Positions 1 through 10,215 of a stretch of 64,000 nt of DNA are shown in pieces. The stretch is from Pseudomonas serboccidentalis (GTDB taxonomy: Bacteria; Pseudomonadota; Gammaproteobacteria; Pseudomonadales; Pseudomonadaceae): assembly GCF_028830055.1 (NCBI RefSeq), contig NZ_CP101655.1, positions 3,450,104-3,514,103 of the forward strand. The letters run 5' to 3'. Numbering within the stretch: the first letter of the stretch is position 1; the number at the start of each line of letters is the position of its first letter. The notes beneath the pieces were generated by a model that had not been told where the DNA came from, searched no databases, and was given only the letters and a program-made list of their open reading frames with translations. The position numbers and the translations under genes were made by a program.

Positions 1-119
1 CGGAAGTAGGCATTCGAGTGGCGGCAGAGCATCTGGTGTTGTTCCAGGCTTCGGGCAGCACCGCCGCACAAATCCCGGCTGTGGAAAACGGCGTGCGTCG
101 CTACAGCGCAGCCCTCTAA
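1..119 (+). CDS. C-terminal end of an unidentified protein (cut by window edge)
   Basis: An open frame enters the window (first full codon at position 3) and ends at TAA 117-119, giving about 38 residues ending VENGVRRYSAAL. The stretch GIRVAAEHLVLFQ faintly resembles the end of an ABC-ATPase TOBE domain or of a regulator, but this is too little to name a family. A REP pair starts 2 nt after the stop, as is common behind Pseudomonas genes. That the frame is coding is inferred from its codon use and the REP position. Confidence 0.45.
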   Translation, partial: EVGIRVAAEHLVLFQASGSTAAQIPAVENGVRRYSAAL

Positions 120-120
120 G

Positions 121-194
121 ATCAAAAGATCGCAGCCTGCGGCAGCTCCTACATTAATCCCTGTAGGAGCTGCCGCAGGCTGCGATCTTTTGAT
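121..194. repeat. REP inverted pair (family A, REPIN-like)
   Basis: A 33-bp arm beginning ATCAAAAGATCGCAGCC is followed after about 8 bp by its perfect reverse complement. The core reads GTAGGAGCTGCCGCAGG followed by CTGCGATCTTTTG. The same family recurs at 10967, 15404, 23069, 38840, 58534 and 62832. The pair touches the stop codon of the PhzF gene, so it can form a hairpin at the 3' end of both flanking transcripts. Confidence 0.93.
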
Positions 195-976
195 TAAGCC
201 AGCAGCAACTTACCGCTGGCAACCAGCGTCGCATTCCCGCCAATCTTCACCCGCTCGCCTTCCAGCCGACAGAACAGTTCCCCGCCCCGCGCCGAACGCT
301 GATACGCCGTCAGGCTCGATTTGCCCAGACGCTTGGACCAGTACGGAATCAGGCTGCAATGGGTCGAGCCGGTCACCGGGTCTTCGTTGATACCGATCGC
401 CGGTGCGAAGTAGCGCGAGACGAAATCATGCTGATTGCCGCGCGCCGTCACGATAGCGCCGAGCCACGGCAGTTTGGCCAGCGCGACCATGTCCGGTGTG
501 CAGTCGAGCACCGCCTGCTCCGACTCCAGCACCACGAACAACTCGTTGGAACCCAGCACATCCACTGCCTCGACGCCCAACGCGCGCTCGACATCCAGCG
601 TCACGCCAATCTCTGACGGCATGATCGACGGGAAGTCCAGCCACAGACGATCGCCCTCACGGCTGACGCTCAGCGGCCCGGACTTGCAGATGAAGTCCAG
701 ACGCTCGGCGTTTTCCTTGTAGACCTCGAACAACACATAGGCGCTGGCCAGCGTCGCATGCCCGCACAACGGCACTTCGGTGGTCGGGGTGAACCAGCGG
801 ATATGCCACACCGCGCCTTCGCGCACCACGAAGGCGGTTTCCGCCAGGTTGTGTTCGGCGGCGATCTTCTGCATCAGCTCGTCCGCGAGCCATGCATCGA
901 GCCGATAAACCATCGCCGGGTTACCACTGAACGGCCGATCACTGAACGCGTCAACCTGATGAAACTCGAGCTGCAT
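194..976 (-). CDS. PhzF-family isomerase/epimerase-like protein
   Basis: The 260-residue protein starts MQLEFHQVDAFSD. The signatures FSGNPAMVY near residue 17 and EHNLAETAFV near residue 41 contain the Gly/Asn/Pro turn and the catalytic-type Glu of the PhzF (diaminopimelate-epimerase-fold) family. A second half motif, INEDPVTGSTHC, lies near residue 195. Length is normal for the family (260-300). PhzF itself isomerises DHHA in phenazine synthesis. No other phenazine genes are present here, so this is probably one of the many PhzF homologues of unknown substrate. It is monocistronic, ends at a REP pair and lies about 95 nt from ybaK on the same strand. Confidence 0.88.
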   Translation of the reverse strand: MQLEFHQVDAFSDRPFSGNPAMVYRLDAWLADELMQKIAAEHNLAETAFVVREGAVWHIRWFTPTTEVPLCGHATLASAYVLFEVYKENAERLDFICKSGPLSVSREGDRLWLDFPSIMPSEIGVTLDVERALGVEAVDVLGSNELFVVLESEQAVLDCTPDMVALAKLPWLGAIVTARGNQHDFVSRYFAPAIGINEDPVTGSTHCSLIPYWSKRLGKSSLTAYQRSARGGELFCRLEGERVKIGGNATLVASGKLLLA

Positions 977-1071
977 AACCTTCTCCCTAAGTCAGTGGGC
1001 AAAGCATGCAGCCACGCTGCGATCAGCGCCAGTGACAGAACCGGGCGATTTTCTTCATACAGAGCGCAGCG

Positions 1072-1542
1072 TTATGCGCGACCGATGTCGGCGAATTTGG
1101 CCTGGGTGTGTTCGGCCAGCACGGCCGGCGCCAGTTCGACTTCCAGCCCACGCCGGCCGGCACTGACATAAATGGTGGCAAAACCCTGGGCGGAATTATC
1201 GATGAAGGTGCGCAGGCGTTTCTTCTGCCCCAGCGGGCTGATACCGCCCAACAGATAACCGGTGGAACGCTGCGCAGCGGCCGGGTCAGCCATTTCGACT
1301 TTTTTCACCCCTGCCGCGTGAGCCAGGCCCTTGAGGTCAAGGCTTCCGACGACCGGTACTACGGCCACCAGCAATTCACCTTTTTCGCTGGCAGCGAGCA
1401 GCGTCTTGAACACCTGTGCCGGCTGCAGCGCCAGTTTTTCCGCAGCCTCCAGCCCATAGGAGGCGGCCTTGGGGTCATGTTCGTAACTGTGCACGCGATG
1501 TTCGGCACGAACTTTTTTCAACAAGTCCAACGCAGGGGTCAT
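1072..1542 (-). CDS. ybaK: YbaK/EbsC-family Cys-tRNA(Pro) deacylase
   Basis: The 156-residue protein has the YbaK fold signatures: an N-terminal helix with the [16 protein letters not shown] segment, then [21 protein letters not shown] carrying the invariant Lys. [17 protein letters not shown] near residues 99-115 is typical of the family loop. Family members hydrolyse Cys mischarged on tRNA-Pro, acting in trans with prolyl-tRNA synthetase. The length matches E. coli YbaK (159). The gene stands alone between the PhzF gene and the divergent glpF promoter region. Confidence 0.92.
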   Translation of the reverse strand: MTPALDLLKKVRAEHRVHSYEHDPKAASYGLEAAEKLALQPAQVFKTLLAASEKGELLVAVVPVVGSLDLKGLAHAAGVKKVEMADPAAAQRSTGYLLGGISPLGQKKRLRTFIDNSAQGFATIYVSAGRRGLEVELAPAVLAEHTQAKFADIGRA

Positions 1543-1732
1543 GGCAGCTCCAGGCTCGGCATCAACAGGAAAATCCTGCGCCGAATTCTAGGCCATCGCC
1601 TCGCAAAAGGCTCTACCGCAAGCCCCGATTCCCGGGCTTTGCAGGCAAACCGCAGGGTTATTGTCGCGGTCATCCGCTGAATCATTCAGCCGACTGATAG
1701 TTGAATTGTGACCGATGGTTCACTTTCGACCT

Positions 1733-1792
1733 TTGACAGGTTTGTTTCTTGTCTATATTTTTTCGAATCTGAATAATGTAAGAATTATGTTC
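1733..1792 (+). promoter_or_regulatory. Probable glpF promoter with weak GlpR-like sites
   Basis: TTGACA at 1733-1738 is a perfect -35 hexamer. TATATT at 1754-1759 (15 bp spacer) or TATTTT at 1756-1761 (17 bp) can serve as the -10. Directly downstream, TTTTTCGAATCTGAATAA at 1759-1776 matches the E. coli GlpR operator at roughly 10 of 18 positions, and the half site ATGTTC lies at 1787-1792. A repressor bound here would overlap the -10. The rest of 1543-1904 holds nothing else recognisable. Confidence 0.5.
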
Positions 1793-1881
1793 ACCGCAGC
1801 ACCCAGCAGTAAACCGGGAACAGGATGGGGATCCTGCCCCGGGGAAAATCGCGCTCTGCCCTGACGGCAAACGCGCCAGAC

Positions 1882-1898
1882 AACAACAAAAATCGAGG
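1882..1898 (+). promoter_or_regulatory. Hfq/Crc-type A-rich motif and ribosome binding site of glpF
   Basis: AACAACAA at 1882-1889 fits the AANAANAA motif bound by Hfq-Crc in Pseudomonas. It sits just upstream of the GAGG Shine-Dalgarno at 1895-1898, which is 6 nt from the glpF ATG. This position fits translational catabolite repression of glycerol uptake. The motif is seen; its function is inferred. Confidence 0.5.
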
Positions 1899-1904
1899 TT
1901 TTCA

Positions 1905-4336
<2,432 letters not shown>

Positions 4337-4358
4337 GCCAACCTGAGTACTGACTAAA

Positions 4359-4545
4359 GCTGTCCAAACAGCGTGAAAGCGTAGCGAGCGAAGGCAAGAC
4401 AAGGCAAAAACAGGCGAGGACCGGCTGGGGTCGCACTCGACTTTACGGGTTTGTAAATGAGCAGTCCGAGCCTGTTTTTAACGCAGGATTGCTTGCGTAA
4501 CGCCGAAGGCGCCCAGCACGAAGTAGCTTTCACGTTGTTTGGAAA
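4359..4545. repeat. Long inverted-repeat element between glpK and glpR
   Basis: Outer arms TGTCCAAACAGCGTGAAAGC (left, from 4361) and GCTTTCACGTTGTTTGGAAA (right, to about 4545) are near-perfect inverted repeats. Nested inside are AAAAACAGGC near 4405 against GCCTGTTTTTAA near 4470, and a small central TTTAC/GTAAA hairpin. The whole 185-bp block can fold into one long imperfect stem. It resembles a non-autonomous repeated element rather than a gene. It separates glpK from glpR and puts a spurious ATG (4539) in front of glpR. Confidence 0.7.
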
Positions 4546-4610
4546 CTGGTCGGGAGGAGATTCCTGCGTCATCATGGGCAAATTTTGCACGGCAGCCCAA
4601 AGGAAGCCCC

Positions 4611-5366
4611 ATGAATCTGCCTCCCCGTCAGCAGCAAATCCTCGAGCTGGTCCGCGAACGCGGCTATGTGAGCATCGAGGAAATGGCTACGCTGTTCGTT
4701 GTCACCCCGCAAACCATCCGCCGCGACATCAATCAGCTCGCGGAAGCCAATCTGTTGCGTCGCTACCATGGCGGCGCGGCCTACGATTCCAGCGTCGAAA
4801 ACACCGCTTATGCGATGCGCGCCGACCAGATGCGCGATGAAAAACAACGCATCGGTGAAGCCATCGCCGCGCAGATCCCCGATCACGCCTCGCTGTTCAT
4901 CAACATCGGCACCACCACCGAATCGATTGCCCGCGCCCTGCTCAACCACAACCATCTGAAGATCATCACCAACAACCTGCACGTCGCCTCGATGCTCAGT
5001 GCCAAGGATGATTTCGATGTGCTGTTGACCGGCGGCAATGTGCGCCGTGATGGCGGTGTGGTCGGCCAGGCAAGTGTGGATTTCATCAATCAGTTCAAGG
5101 TTGATTTTGCGCTGGTAGGCATCAGCGGCATCGACGAAGACGGCAGCCTGCTCGACTTCGATTATCAGGAAGTGCGGGTTTCCCAGGCGATCATCGCCAA
5201 TGCGCGACAGGTGATCCTGGCGGCGGACTCCAGCAAGTTCGGGCGCAATGCGATGATTCGCCTCGGCCCGATCAGCCTGATCGATTGCCTGGTCACCGAC
5301 CAGCAGCCGGTGCCGGCATTGGCGCAGTTGTTGAGCCAGCACAAGATTCGTCTGGAAGTCGTTTAA
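4611..5366 (+). CDS. glpR: DeoR-family glycerol-3-phosphate repressor GlpR
   Basis: A 251-residue regulator. The N-terminal DeoR HTH ([28 protein letters not shown]...[11 protein letters not shown]) spans residues 2-50. It is followed by the sugar-phosphate-binding domain with [24 protein letters not shown] and the DSSKFGR motif. The start at 4611 follows AAAGGAAG and gives the family N-terminus; the in-frame ATG at 4539 lies in the repeat element. GlpR is expected to repress glpFK and glpD and to be released by glycerol 3-phosphate. Confidence 0.95.
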   Translation: MNLPPRQQQILELVRERGYVSIEEMATLFVVTPQTIRRDINQLAEANLLRRYHGGAAYDSSVENTAYAMRADQMRDEKQRIGEAIAAQIPDHASLFINIGTTTESIARALLNHNHLKIITNNLHVASMLSAKDDFDVLLTGGNVRRDGGVVGQASVDFINQFKVDFALVGISGIDEDGSLLDFDYQEVRVSQAIIANARQVILAADSSKFGRNAMIRLGPISLIDCLVTDQQPVPALAQLLSQHKIRLEVV

Positions 5367-5393
5367 ACCTTTCCATCAGCTCCCTCTCCCCAC

Positions 5394-5521
5394 GTGGCGA
5401 GGGAGCTTGCTCCCGCTGGGCTGCGAAGCGGCTCCAACACCATTCAACCCTGCTCATCCAGATACTCTTCTGTGCATTCACGACGGCTACGCCGCCGAGC
5501 GGGGGCAAGCTCCCTCGCCAC
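5394..5521. repeat. REP inverted pair (family C)
   Basis: GTGGCGAGGGAGCTTGCTCC opens the element and GGGGGCAAGCTCCCTCGCCAC closes it as the inverse arm, with about 80 bp between. The same family flanks the RAYT at 41 kb and recurs at 35438 and 57421. It lies between glpR and the glpD operators. The remaining 5522-5628 shows nothing recognisable. Confidence 0.9.
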
Positions 5522-5628
5522 AAAAAGCATCTCCCCGCCTCAGAATGTTCGAAAATTTTCTTTTAACCGCCCTTCGATGAGTTTTTTCAATCGAAGTCGA
5601 CTGGCTGTGCGCGTCTTTATGGGCTACC

Positions 5629-5666
5629 ATTTTCGCAAATGAACATTTATGTTCGATTTCCAAGAC
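5629..5666 (+). promoter_or_regulatory. Tandem GlpR-like operators upstream of glpD
   Basis: Two 18-bp windows resemble the E. coli GlpR consensus ATGTTCGWTAWCGAACAT. The one at 5629-5646 (ATTTTCGCAAATGAACAT) matches about 13 positions and the one at 5649-5666 (ATGTTCGATTTCCAAGAC) about 14. Their inner halves form the perfect palindrome GAACATTTATGTTC at 5641-5654. The sites end 29 nt before the glpD ATG. They also show why the upstream ATG at 5639 is not the gene start. Confidence 0.65.
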
Positions 5667-5695
5667 AGAAAATCAAAAGAGCCCGAGGCCAGCCG

Positions 5696-7231
5696 ATGTC
5701 CACATCTACCTTGCGTACGCCCCCGATCGCCGAGATCTACGATGTTGCCGTGATTGGCGGCGGGATCAATGGAGTGGGGATCGCAGCGGATGCCGCCGGT
5801 CGCGGTCTCTCGGTGTTCCTTTGCGAAAAGGATGACCTGGCCAGCCACACCTCGTCGGCCAGCAGCAAGCTGATCCACGGTGGCCTGCGCTACCTCGAAC
5901 ATTACGAATTCCGTCTGGTACGTGAGGCACTGGCCGAGCGCGAAGTGCTGCTGGCAAAGGCCCCGCACATCGTCAAGCCGATGCGCTTCGTGCTGCCGCA
6001 CCGTCCGCATCTGCGTCCGGCGTGGATGATCCGCGCGGGCCTGTTCCTTTATGACAACCTCGGCAAGCGCGAAAAACTGCCGGGGTCGAAAAGCCTGAAG
6101 TTCGGTGCCGACAGCGCGCTGAAAAGCGAAATCACCAAAGGCTTCGAATACTCCGATTGCTGGGTCGATGACGCCCGTCTCGTGGTACTGAATGCCATGG
6201 CCGCCCGGGAACAAGGCGCCCATGTGCACACCCAGACCCGCTGCGTCAGCGCCCGCCGCGCCAAGGGCCTGTGGCACCTGAACCTGGAGCGTGCCGACGG
6301 CAGCCTGTTTTCGATCACCGCCAAAGCACTGGTGAACGCCGCAGGCCCATGGGTCGCCAAGTTCATCCGTGACGATCTGAAAATGGAATCGCCTTATGGC
6401 ATTCGCCTGATTCAGGGCAGCCACATCATCGTGCCGAAACTGTACGAAGGTGAGCATGCGCACATCCTGCAAAACGAAGATCAGCGCATCGTCTTCACTA
6501 TTCCGTACCTGAACCACTTCACCCTGATCGGCACCACCGACCGTGAATACACCGGCGACCCGGCCAAAGTGGCGATCACCGACGGCGAAACCGATTACTT
6601 GCTCAAAGTGGTCAATGCCCACTTCAAGAAGCAGATCAGCCGCGACGATATTCAGCACAGCTACTCGGGCGTGCGTCCGCTGTGCAATGACGAATCCGAC
6701 AACCCTTCGGCCGTGACCCGCGACTACACCCTGGCGCTGTCCGGCAGCGCGGAAGAAGCGCCGCTGCTGTCGGTGTTCGGCGGCAAGCTGACCACCTACC
6801 GCAAACTGGCCGAGTCGGCGATGGCCCAGTTGATGCCGTATTTCACCCAGATGCGCCCGAGCTGGACCGCCACCGCCACCCTGCCCGGCGGTGAAGACAT
6901 GACCACCCCGCAGGCCTTGAGCGCGCAGATTCGCGACAAGTTCGACTTCGTGCCGACCGAGATCGCCCGCCGTTGGTCCACCACCTACGGCAGCCGCACC
7001 TGGCGCATGCTCGAAGGCGTGGAAACCCTGGCGGACATGGGCGAACACCTCGGCGGCGGGCTCTACACCCGTGAAGTCGATTACCTGTGCAGCGAAGAAT
7101 GGGCCACCACTGCGCACGACATCCTGTGGCGTCGCAGCAAGCTGGGCCTGTTCACCACCCCGGCCGAGCAAGAGAAACTGGCGGCATACCTGGGCAAGGT
7201 CGAGCAGAATCGCAAGATTGAAGCGGCCTGA
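5696..7231 (+). CDS. glpD: Aerobic glycerol-3-phosphate dehydrogenase GlpD
   Basis: A 511-residue FAD enzyme oxidising sn-glycerol 3-phosphate to dihydroxyacetone phosphate at the inner membrane and passing electrons to quinone. The dinucleotide-binding GGGINGVGIAADAAGRG and HTSSASSKLIHGGLRYLE sit near the N-terminus. VNAAGPWVAKF is in the middle and SVFGGKLTTYRKLAE near residue 365. The start at 5696 is preferred because MSTSTLRTPPIAEIYD resembles other Pseudomonas GlpD proteins and the alternative 5639 start lies inside the operator. The gene ends 17 nt before a terminator. Confidence 0.97.
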   Translation: MSTSTLRTPPIAEIYDVAVIGGGINGVGIAADAAGRGLSVFLCEKDDLASHTSSASSKLIHGGLRYLEHYEFRLVREALAEREVLLAKAPHIVKPMRFVLPHRPHLRPAWMIRAGLFLYDNLGKREKLPGSKSLKFGADSALKSEITKGFEYSDCWVDDARLVVLNAMAAREQGAHVHTQTRCVSARRAKGLWHLNLERADGSLFSITAKALVNAAGPWVAKFIRDDLKMESPYGIRLIQGSHIIVPKLYEGEHAHILQNEDQRIVFTIPYLNHFTLIGTTDREYTGDPAKVAITDGETDYLLKVVNAHFKKQISRDDIQHSYSGVRPLCNDESDNPSAVTRDYTLALSGSAEEAPLLSVFGGKLTTYRKLAESAMAQLMPYFTQMRPSWTATATLPGGEDMTTPQALSAQIRDKFDFVPTEIARRWSTTYGSRTWRMLEGVETLADMGEHLGGGLYTREVDYLCSEEWATTAHDILWRRSKLGLFTTPAEQEKLAAYLGKVEQNRKIEAA

Positions 7232-7248
7232 CCTGACAGCCGATTGAT

Positions 7249-7284
7249 AAAAAGCCCCTGGATCTCACGATTCAGGGGCTTTTT
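7249..7284 (+). terminator. Rho-independent terminator of glpD
   Basis: Stem AAAGCCCCTG (7251-7260) pairs with CAGGGGCTTT (7273-7282) across a 12-nt loop and is followed by T-rich sequence. It lies 20 nt after the glpD stop. Confidence 0.9.
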
Positions 7285-7309
7285 CGTATGCAAGACAAAC
7301 GGCTATCCC

Positions 7310-7401
7310 CTGTAGGTGTGAGCCTGCTCGCGATAGCACCCGCTCAGGCAAATCATTTGTGACTGATGCATTGCAATCGCGAGCGGGCTCACTCCTACAG
7401 G
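7310..7401. repeat. REP inverted pair (family B)
   Basis: TGTAGGTGTGAGCCTGCTCGC is followed, after about 45 bp, by the inverse GCGAGCGGGCTCACTCCTACA. The family is marked by GAGCCTGCTCGCGA and recurs at 15491 (single), 60152 and in the tandem array at the window end. It separates the glp and glt units. Confidence 0.9.
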
Positions 7402-7424
7402 TCATCAGTAGCCGCAGGAACCAT

Positions 7425-7470
7425 GTTCGGATTTCCGAACGCGACCTTACGGTCGATTCGGTAAACCGGA
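7425..7470 (+). promoter_or_regulatory. Paired AauR-type upstream activator sites
   Basis: GTTCGGATTTCCGAAC (7425-7440) contains a perfect TTCGG-N4-CCGAA palindrome, the motif described for AauR in P. putida. A second copy, TTCGGTAAACCGGA at 7457-7470, matches 9 of 10 fixed positions. The two centres are 31 bp apart, about three helical turns, as expected for a bacterial enhancer-binding protein. They lie about 80-120 bp upstream of the sigma54 element. Confidence 0.82.
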
Positions 7471-7516
7471 TCAGATCAGCCAAAAATCACCGACACAAAA
7501 CTTTAATACCTCGCTA

Positions 7517-7562
7517 AATCAACCAGTTAACCACCGGCCACTGGTCTGGCACGACTCATGCT
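7517..7562 (+). promoter_or_regulatory. Sigma54 promoter of gltI with upstream IHF site
   Basis: TGGCACGACTCATGCT at 7547-7562 matches the -24/-12 consensus with GG and GC separated by exactly 10 nt. AATCAACCAGTTA at 7517-7529 fits the IHF consensus WATCAANNNNTTR perfectly and lies between the activator sites and the promoter, where a DNA bend is needed. Transcription should start near 7573, giving a leader of about 105 nt. Confidence 0.85.
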
Positions 7563-7677
7563 CTACACTCTCTCGACGAATGCCTGCCGTGCCAACACTT
7601 CAGGAGCCTTCAGGCATTCGAAGCACAAAAGGGCCGACGAACTGGCTCCATAAAAAAAACAATTCGAGGAAAATTTG

Positions 7678-8604
7678 ATGCGCATCGTTCCCCATATCCT
7701 GGGCGCAGCCATTGCGGCCGCTCTGATCAGCACGCCAGTTTTCGCCGCCGAACTCACCGGCACCCTGAAGAAAATCAACGACTCGGGCACCATCACGCTC
7801 GCTCACCGCGACAGCTCCATCCCGTTTTCCTACATCGCGGATGCTTCCGGCAAACCCGTGGGCTACTCCCACGACATTCAGATGGCCATCGTTGAAGCCC
7901 TGAAAAAAGACCTGAACAAGCCAGACCTGCAAGTCAAATACAACCTGGTGACCTCGCAAACCCGTATCCCGCTGATCCAGAACGGCACCGCGGATATCGA
8001 GTGCGGCTCCACCACTAACAACGCTGAACGCGCCCAGCAAGTCGACTTCACCGTCAACATCTTCGAAATCGGCACCCGTCTGCTGGTCAAGAAAGACAAG
8101 GATGGCAAGCCGTCCTACGCTGACTTTGCCGACCTGAAAGGCAAAAACGTCGTGACCACCGCTGGCACCACATCCGAGCGCATCATCAAAGCGATGAACG
8201 CCGACAAGCAAATGGGCATGAACATCATCTCCGCCAAAGACCACGGCGAATCCTTCAACATGCTGGAAAGCGGCCGCGCCGTTGCCTTCATGATGGACGA
8301 CGCCCTGCTCGCTGGCGAAGAAGCCAAGGCCAAGAAGCCAGCTGACTGGATCATCACCGGTACTCCACAGTCCTTCGAAGCCTACGCGTGCATGGTTCGC
8401 AAAGACGATCCGGCCTTCAAGAAGGCTGTCGATGCCGCCATCGTCGGCCTGTACAAGTCCGGCGAGATCAACAAGATCTACAGCAAGTGGTTCGAAAGCG
8501 CGATCCCGCCAAAAGGCCTGAACCTCAACTTCCCGATGAGCGACAAGGTCAAGGAATTGATCGCCAACCCGAGCGACAAGCCGGCGCCTGACGTAAAAAT
8601 CTGA
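7678..8604 (+). CDS. gltI: Glutamate/aspartate ABC transporter substrate-binding protein
   Basis: A 308-residue periplasmic binding protein. The signal peptide is MRIVPHILGAAIAAALISTPVFA, then a family-3 solute-binding domain (GTLKKINDSGTITLAHRDSSIPFSY; DIECGSTTNNAERAQQVDFT). The start at 7678 follows CGAGGAAA; an in-frame TTG at 7675 is not needed. An A-rich AAAAACAA motif just before the Shine-Dalgarno could be a Hfq-Crc target. It is the first gene of gltIJKL and is separated from gltJ by a strong hairpin that may keep its transcript more abundant. P. putida homologues are called AatJ. Family members bind Glu/Asp and sometimes Gln/Asn. Confidence 0.95.
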   Translation: MRIVPHILGAAIAAALISTPVFAAELTGTLKKINDSGTITLAHRDSSIPFSYIADASGKPVGYSHDIQMAIVEALKKDLNKPDLQVKYNLVTSQTRIPLIQNGTADIECGSTTNNAERAQQVDFTVNIFEIGTRLLVKKDKDGKPSYADFADLKGKNVVTTAGTTSERIIKAMNADKQMGMNIISAKDHGESFNMLESGRAVAFMMDDALLAGEEAKAKKPADWIITGTPQSFEAYACMVRKDDPAFKKAVDAAIVGLYKSGEINKIYSKWFESAIPPKGLNLNFPMSDKVKELIANPSDKPAPDVKI

Positions 8605-8622
8605 TTCCTGACTAACCTTATC

Positions 8623-8649
8623 GCCTGAGGGAGCCACCTTCCCTCAGGC
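8623..8649 (+). terminator. Intercistronic hairpin between gltI and gltJ
   Basis: GCCTGAGGGA (8623-8632) pairs perfectly with TCCCTCAGGC (8640-8649) around a 7-nt loop. No run of T follows, so it is more likely a leaky terminator or an mRNA-stabilising end for gltI than a full stop, since gltJKL have no obvious promoter of their own. The rest of the 193-nt gap shows nothing else. Confidence 0.65.
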
Positions 8650-8797
8650 GTCTGTTACTACCTGCTGGCCTTACTGTGGAACACTCGACCTGGCGGTTTC
8701 CGAGCCGATCGCGTGTGCCCGGCGTTCAACGTCGGATGGGAAAGGATCTTTCCCAAGCGGGTGCTTGTACATCGATCGATTTCGAGGGGAGACCCTA

Positions 8798-9544
8798 ATG
8801 AATTACAACTGGGACTGGGGCGTGTTCTTCAAGTCCACCGGCGTTGGCAGCGAGACGTATCTCGACTGGTACATCGCCGGCCTGGGCTGGACCATCGCCA
8901 TCGCTGTCGTGGCGTGGATTATCGCCTTGCTGCTGGGCTCCATTCTGGGGGTCATGCGCACCGTGCCGAACCGCCTCGTATCGGGCATCGCGACCTGCTA
9001 CGTCGAACTGTTTCGTAACGTGCCGCTGCTGGTTCAGCTGTTCATCTGGTACTTCCTGGTGCCCGACCTGCTGCCGCAAAACCTGCAGGACTGGTACAAG
9101 CAGGACCTCAACCCGACCACCTCGGCCTACCTGAGCGTTGTCGTGTGCCTGGGCCTGTTCACCGCCGCCCGTGTGTGCGAGCAAGTGCGTACCGGCATCC
9201 AGGCGCTGCCGCGCGGCCAGGAATCCGCCGCCCGCGCCATGGGCTTCAAGCTGCCGCAGATCTACTGGAACGTGCTGCTGCCCCAGGCATACCGCATCAT
9301 CATTCCGCCGCTGACCTCGGAATTCCTCAACGTCTTCAAGAACTCCTCCGTGGCGTCCCTGATCGGCCTGATGGAACTGCTGGCGCAAACCAAACAGACC
9401 GCCGAATTCTCCGCCAACCTGTTTGAAGCGTTCACCCTGGCCACGCTGATCTACTTCACCCTGAACATGAGCCTGATGTTGCTGATGCGCATGGTCGAGA
9501 AGAAAGTCGCGGTGCCCGGCCTGATCTCCGTGGGGGGTAAATAA
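8798..9544 (+). CDS. gltJ: Glutamate/aspartate ABC transporter permease GltJ
   Basis: A 248-residue inner-membrane permease of the HisM/ArtQ class with about five transmembrane helices. The coupling motif to the ATPase is readable around GQESAARAMGFKLPQIYWNVLLPQA. The start at 8798 follows GAGGGGAG and yields MNYNWDWGVFF, as in homologues; a 33-nt upstream in-frame ATG (8765) is discarded. Its stop overlaps the gltK ATG by one base, indicating translational coupling. Confidence 0.95.
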   Translation: MNYNWDWGVFFKSTGVGSETYLDWYIAGLGWTIAIAVVAWIIALLLGSILGVMRTVPNRLVSGIATCYVELFRNVPLLVQLFIWYFLVPDLLPQNLQDWYKQDLNPTTSAYLSVVVCLGLFTAARVCEQVRTGIQALPRGQESAARAMGFKLPQIYWNVLLPQAYRIIIPPLTSEFLNVFKNSSVASLIGLMELLAQTKQTAEFSANLFEAFTLATLIYFTLNMSLMLLMRMVEKKVAVPGLISVGGK

Positions 9545-10215
9545 TGGACTTCGATTTCAGCGGCATCATCCCCGCCATCCCAGGCCTGTGGAACGGCATG
9601 GTCATGACCCTGCAGTTGATGGTCATGGGCGTGATCGGCGGCATCGTGCTCGGCACGATCCTCGCTCTGATGCGCCTGTCGTCCAGCAAACTGCTGTCGC
9701 GTGTGGCCGGCGCCTATGTGAACTACTTCCGTTCGATCCCGCTGCTGCTGGTGATCACCTGGTTCTACCTGGCGGTGCCGTTCGTGCTGCGCTGGATCAC
9801 CGGCGAAGACACCCCGATCGGTGCGTTCACCTCCTGCGTCGTGGCCTTCATGATGTTCGAAGCCGCGTACTTCTGTGAAATCGTCCGGGCCGGCGTGCAG
9901 TCGATCCCCAAAGGCCAGATGGCCGCCGCGCAGGCGATGGGCATGACCTATGGCCAGACCATGCGCCTGATCATCCTGCCCCAGGCGTTCCGCAAGATGA
10001 CCCCGTTGCTGCTGCAACAGTCGATCATCCTGTTCCAGGACACCTCGCTGGTCTACACCGTGGGCCTGGTGGACTTCCTCAACTCCGCCCGCTCCAGCGG
10101 CGACATCATTGGTCGTTCCAACGAGTTCCTGATCTTCGCCGGTGTCGTCTACTTCATCATCAGCTTTTCCGCCTCGCTGCTGGTCAAGCGTCTGCAAAAA
10201 AGGTTCGCCGTATGA
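9544..10215 (+). CDS. gltK: Glutamate/aspartate ABC transporter permease GltK
   Basis: A 223-residue membrane subunit that pairs with GltJ to form the amino-acid channel. The permease motif [29 protein letters not shown] lies near residues 125-153, with five hydrophobic spans. It overlaps gltJ by 1 nt and gltL by 4 nt (ATGA), so the three subunits are made together. Confidence 0.95.
   Translation: MDFDFSGIIPAIPGLWNGMVMTLQLMVMGVIGGIVLGTILALMRLSSSKLLSRVAGAYVNYFRSIPLLLVITWFYLAVPFVLRWITGEDTPIGAFTSCVVAFMMFEAAYFCEIVRAGVQSIPKGQMAAAQAMGMTYGQTMRLIILPQAFRKMTPLLLQQSIILFQDTSLVYTVGLVDFLNSARSSGDIIGRSNEFLIFAGVVYFIISFSASLLVKRLQKRFAV

Noticed and set aside
4539..4610. N-terminal extension of GlpR from ATG 4539
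   Set aside because: The ATG lies in the inverted-repeat element; ATG 4611 has a strong AAAGGAAG site and gives the family N-terminus.
5639..5695. N-terminal extension of GlpD from ATG 5639
   Set aside because: The extra 19 codons fall within the GlpR-like operators and do not resemble GlpD; the start at 5696 fits.
5624..7171. 515-codon frame antisense to glpD
   Set aside because: The sense strand encodes a complete GlpD; the antisense product has no recognisable fold.
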